Source: Rossellomorea sp. y25 (lineage in GTDB: Bacteria > Bacillota > Bacilli > Bacillales > Bacillaceae_B). Taken from it: a stretch of DNA of 64,000 nucleotides. The notes beneath the pieces are model-generated. The model worked only from the letters and a program-made list of their open reading frames with translations. It did no database searches and was not told the DNA's origin. The stretch lies in contig NZ_CP145886.1 in NCBI RefSeq assembly GCF_038049935.1, forward strand, positions 2,116,501 through 2,180,500, given 5' to 3'. Position numbers and translations under genes: made by a program. Shown piece by piece: positions 63,498 through 64,000 of the stretch. Every line of letters begins with the position of its first letter. The first letter of the stretch is position 1.

Positions 63498-63742
63498 AAT
63501 CCCTGCTGAATAAATCAGCAGGGACGAAAAAGATCGCGGTACCACCCTTGTTGTAAGCAAATTGCCTACCACTCGAATTGATAACGGACAATAACCGTCT
63601 TGTTCCACTACAGAACAAGAAGCTCAAGAAACGTAATTCATGATTTTCCTATGTACTAGTTCCCAGCACCACTAGCTCTCTATAACAGGGAGGAGATCAC
63701 TACTTCAAATCCATCACAGCTCTTCACAAATATGTATGATCA
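63498..63742 (-). promoter_or_regulatory. T-box leader of phhA, probably tRNA-Tyr
   Basis: On minus: stem I with AGCTAGTGGTGCTGGGA, a specifier region GAATTACGTTTCTTGAGC, the T-box AAGGGTGGTACCGC (63536-63549), and a terminator stem CCCTGCTGA/TCAGCAGGG (63501-63523) with a T-run. TAC (63633-63635) is the likely specifier, which fits tyrosine limitation inducing Phe-to-Tyr conversion. The spacing to GAGC is one base longer than in the Trp and Thr leaders here, so the register is not certain. Confidence 0.85.
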
Positions 63743-63748
63743 AGATGC

Positions 63749-63783
63749 TTTATATCTTAAACGCTTTTAAGCGTTAAAGTCAA
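63749..63783 (-). promoter_or_regulatory. phhA promoter with an embedded palindrome
   Basis: The inverted repeat AACGCTT-TT-AAGCGTT (63760-63775) lies in the promoter. Candidate elements on minus are -35 TTGACT (63778-63783) or TTAACG (63772-63777) with -10 TATAAA (63749-63754; 17 bp from the latter). A repressor bound to the palindrome would block initiation. Confidence 0.6.
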
Positions 63784-63850
63784 GCGGCATTTTTAAGGAG
63801 TATAAATAATATAACTCAAGTGGCCTTGAATCAATAATGCCAGATAGATA

Positions 63851-63880
63851 AAAACGCCAGGAAATACTGGCGTTTTTAAT
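63851..63880. terminator. Terminator before the phhA control region
   Basis: A 10-bp perfect stem (63851-63860 with 63867-63876). It has T-rich flanks on both strands and ends the partial gene on minus. Confidence 0.85.
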
Positions 63881-64000
63881 TTATAGAATTTGCGTTTTTT
63901 CCTTCGGGTCCTGAAGTTTCATTTGTTCTAATTCGAGTCTCATTTTCTGCGTTTCAATCACAAAATTTTCGTGTTTCAGTTTTTCCAGTTCGAGTTGGTC
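63881..64000 (-). CDS. C-terminal end of a coiled-coil protein (partial)
   Basis: The frame is open from the right edge of the window to TAA 63881-63883, 39 residues. The visible sequence is Glu/Lys/Leu-rich with heptad-like spacing (LELEKLKHENF, MRLELEQMKLQ), so it is a coiled coil or long helix. The gene continues beyond the window and its identity cannot be judged. Confidence 0.65.
   Translation of the reverse strand, partial: DQLELEKLKHENFVIETQKMRLELEQMKLQDPKEKTQIL

Noticed and set aside
63756..63775. phhA palindrome as a CcpA cre site
   Set aside because: Several consensus positions are missing (TG at the left end, C at the right), so a catabolite site is not claimed.

Overview
The window looks like chromosome of a low-to-moderate GC, endospore-forming member of the Bacillaceae, of the Bacillus/Rossellomorea type (the genus is an inference). 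The grounds are: a Ger nutrient-receptor operon, a Spo0E-like phosphatase, two sporulation-type histidine kinases, the B. subtilis-like ccdA-yneI-ccdC/yneK block, an RsbR paralogue, MhqED-like quinone resistance genes, T-box and S-box leaders, and strong GGAGG ribosome binding sites throughout. No prophage, integrase, insertion sequence or CRISPR array is visible.

Layout. 1-8 kb: end of camS, a heterodimeric ABC exporter, a Spo0E-like microprotein, cytochrome c maturation genes ccdA/yneI/ccdC and yneK, and an M50 protease. 8-24 kb: a PAS kinase, a selenocysteine tRNA (selC), an unknown lipoprotein, a YvrJ protein, sbcDC, a ger operon in the order B-A-C, coaW, a Sco copper chaperone, and selB. 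selC and selB together show that selenocysteine decoding is encoded here, although no selenoprotein is evident. 24-38 kb: VanZ, a PLD-type cardiolipin synthase, HAD and Nudix hydrolases, a T-box-controlled TrpRS, then an S-box-controlled methionine operon metI-metC-yitJ-metH that runs from sulfur assimilation to B12-dependent methionine synthesis.

38-48 kb: RsbR paralogue, an mhqED-like pair with an MhqR-like operator over its promoter, a fused Ada, an AlkD-like glycosylase, YitT and MBL proteins, and several very small proteins. 48-54 kb: an operon of a PlsY paralogue, a GNAT/class-V aminotransferase fusion and an LtaS-type phosphoglycerol transferase. This is the best candidate for an undescribed envelope-lipid pathway. 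54-64 kb: a KinB-like kinase, YitT, uppP, a ThrRS without TGS/editing domains behind two tandem T-boxes, a second UMP kinase behind an attenuator-like leader, and a phenylalanine hydroxylase/pterin dehydratase operon behind a probable tyrosine T-box.

Themes. RNA-based control is unusually dense: four T-boxes, one S-box and one novel-looking attenuator. Two of the T-box-controlled synthetases look like non-housekeeping isoforms. A short repeat, GGTCCGTCCCT, recurs at four intergenic loci, once as a tight hairpin and once as an inverted pair about 120 bp long, which resembles REP/REPIN elements.
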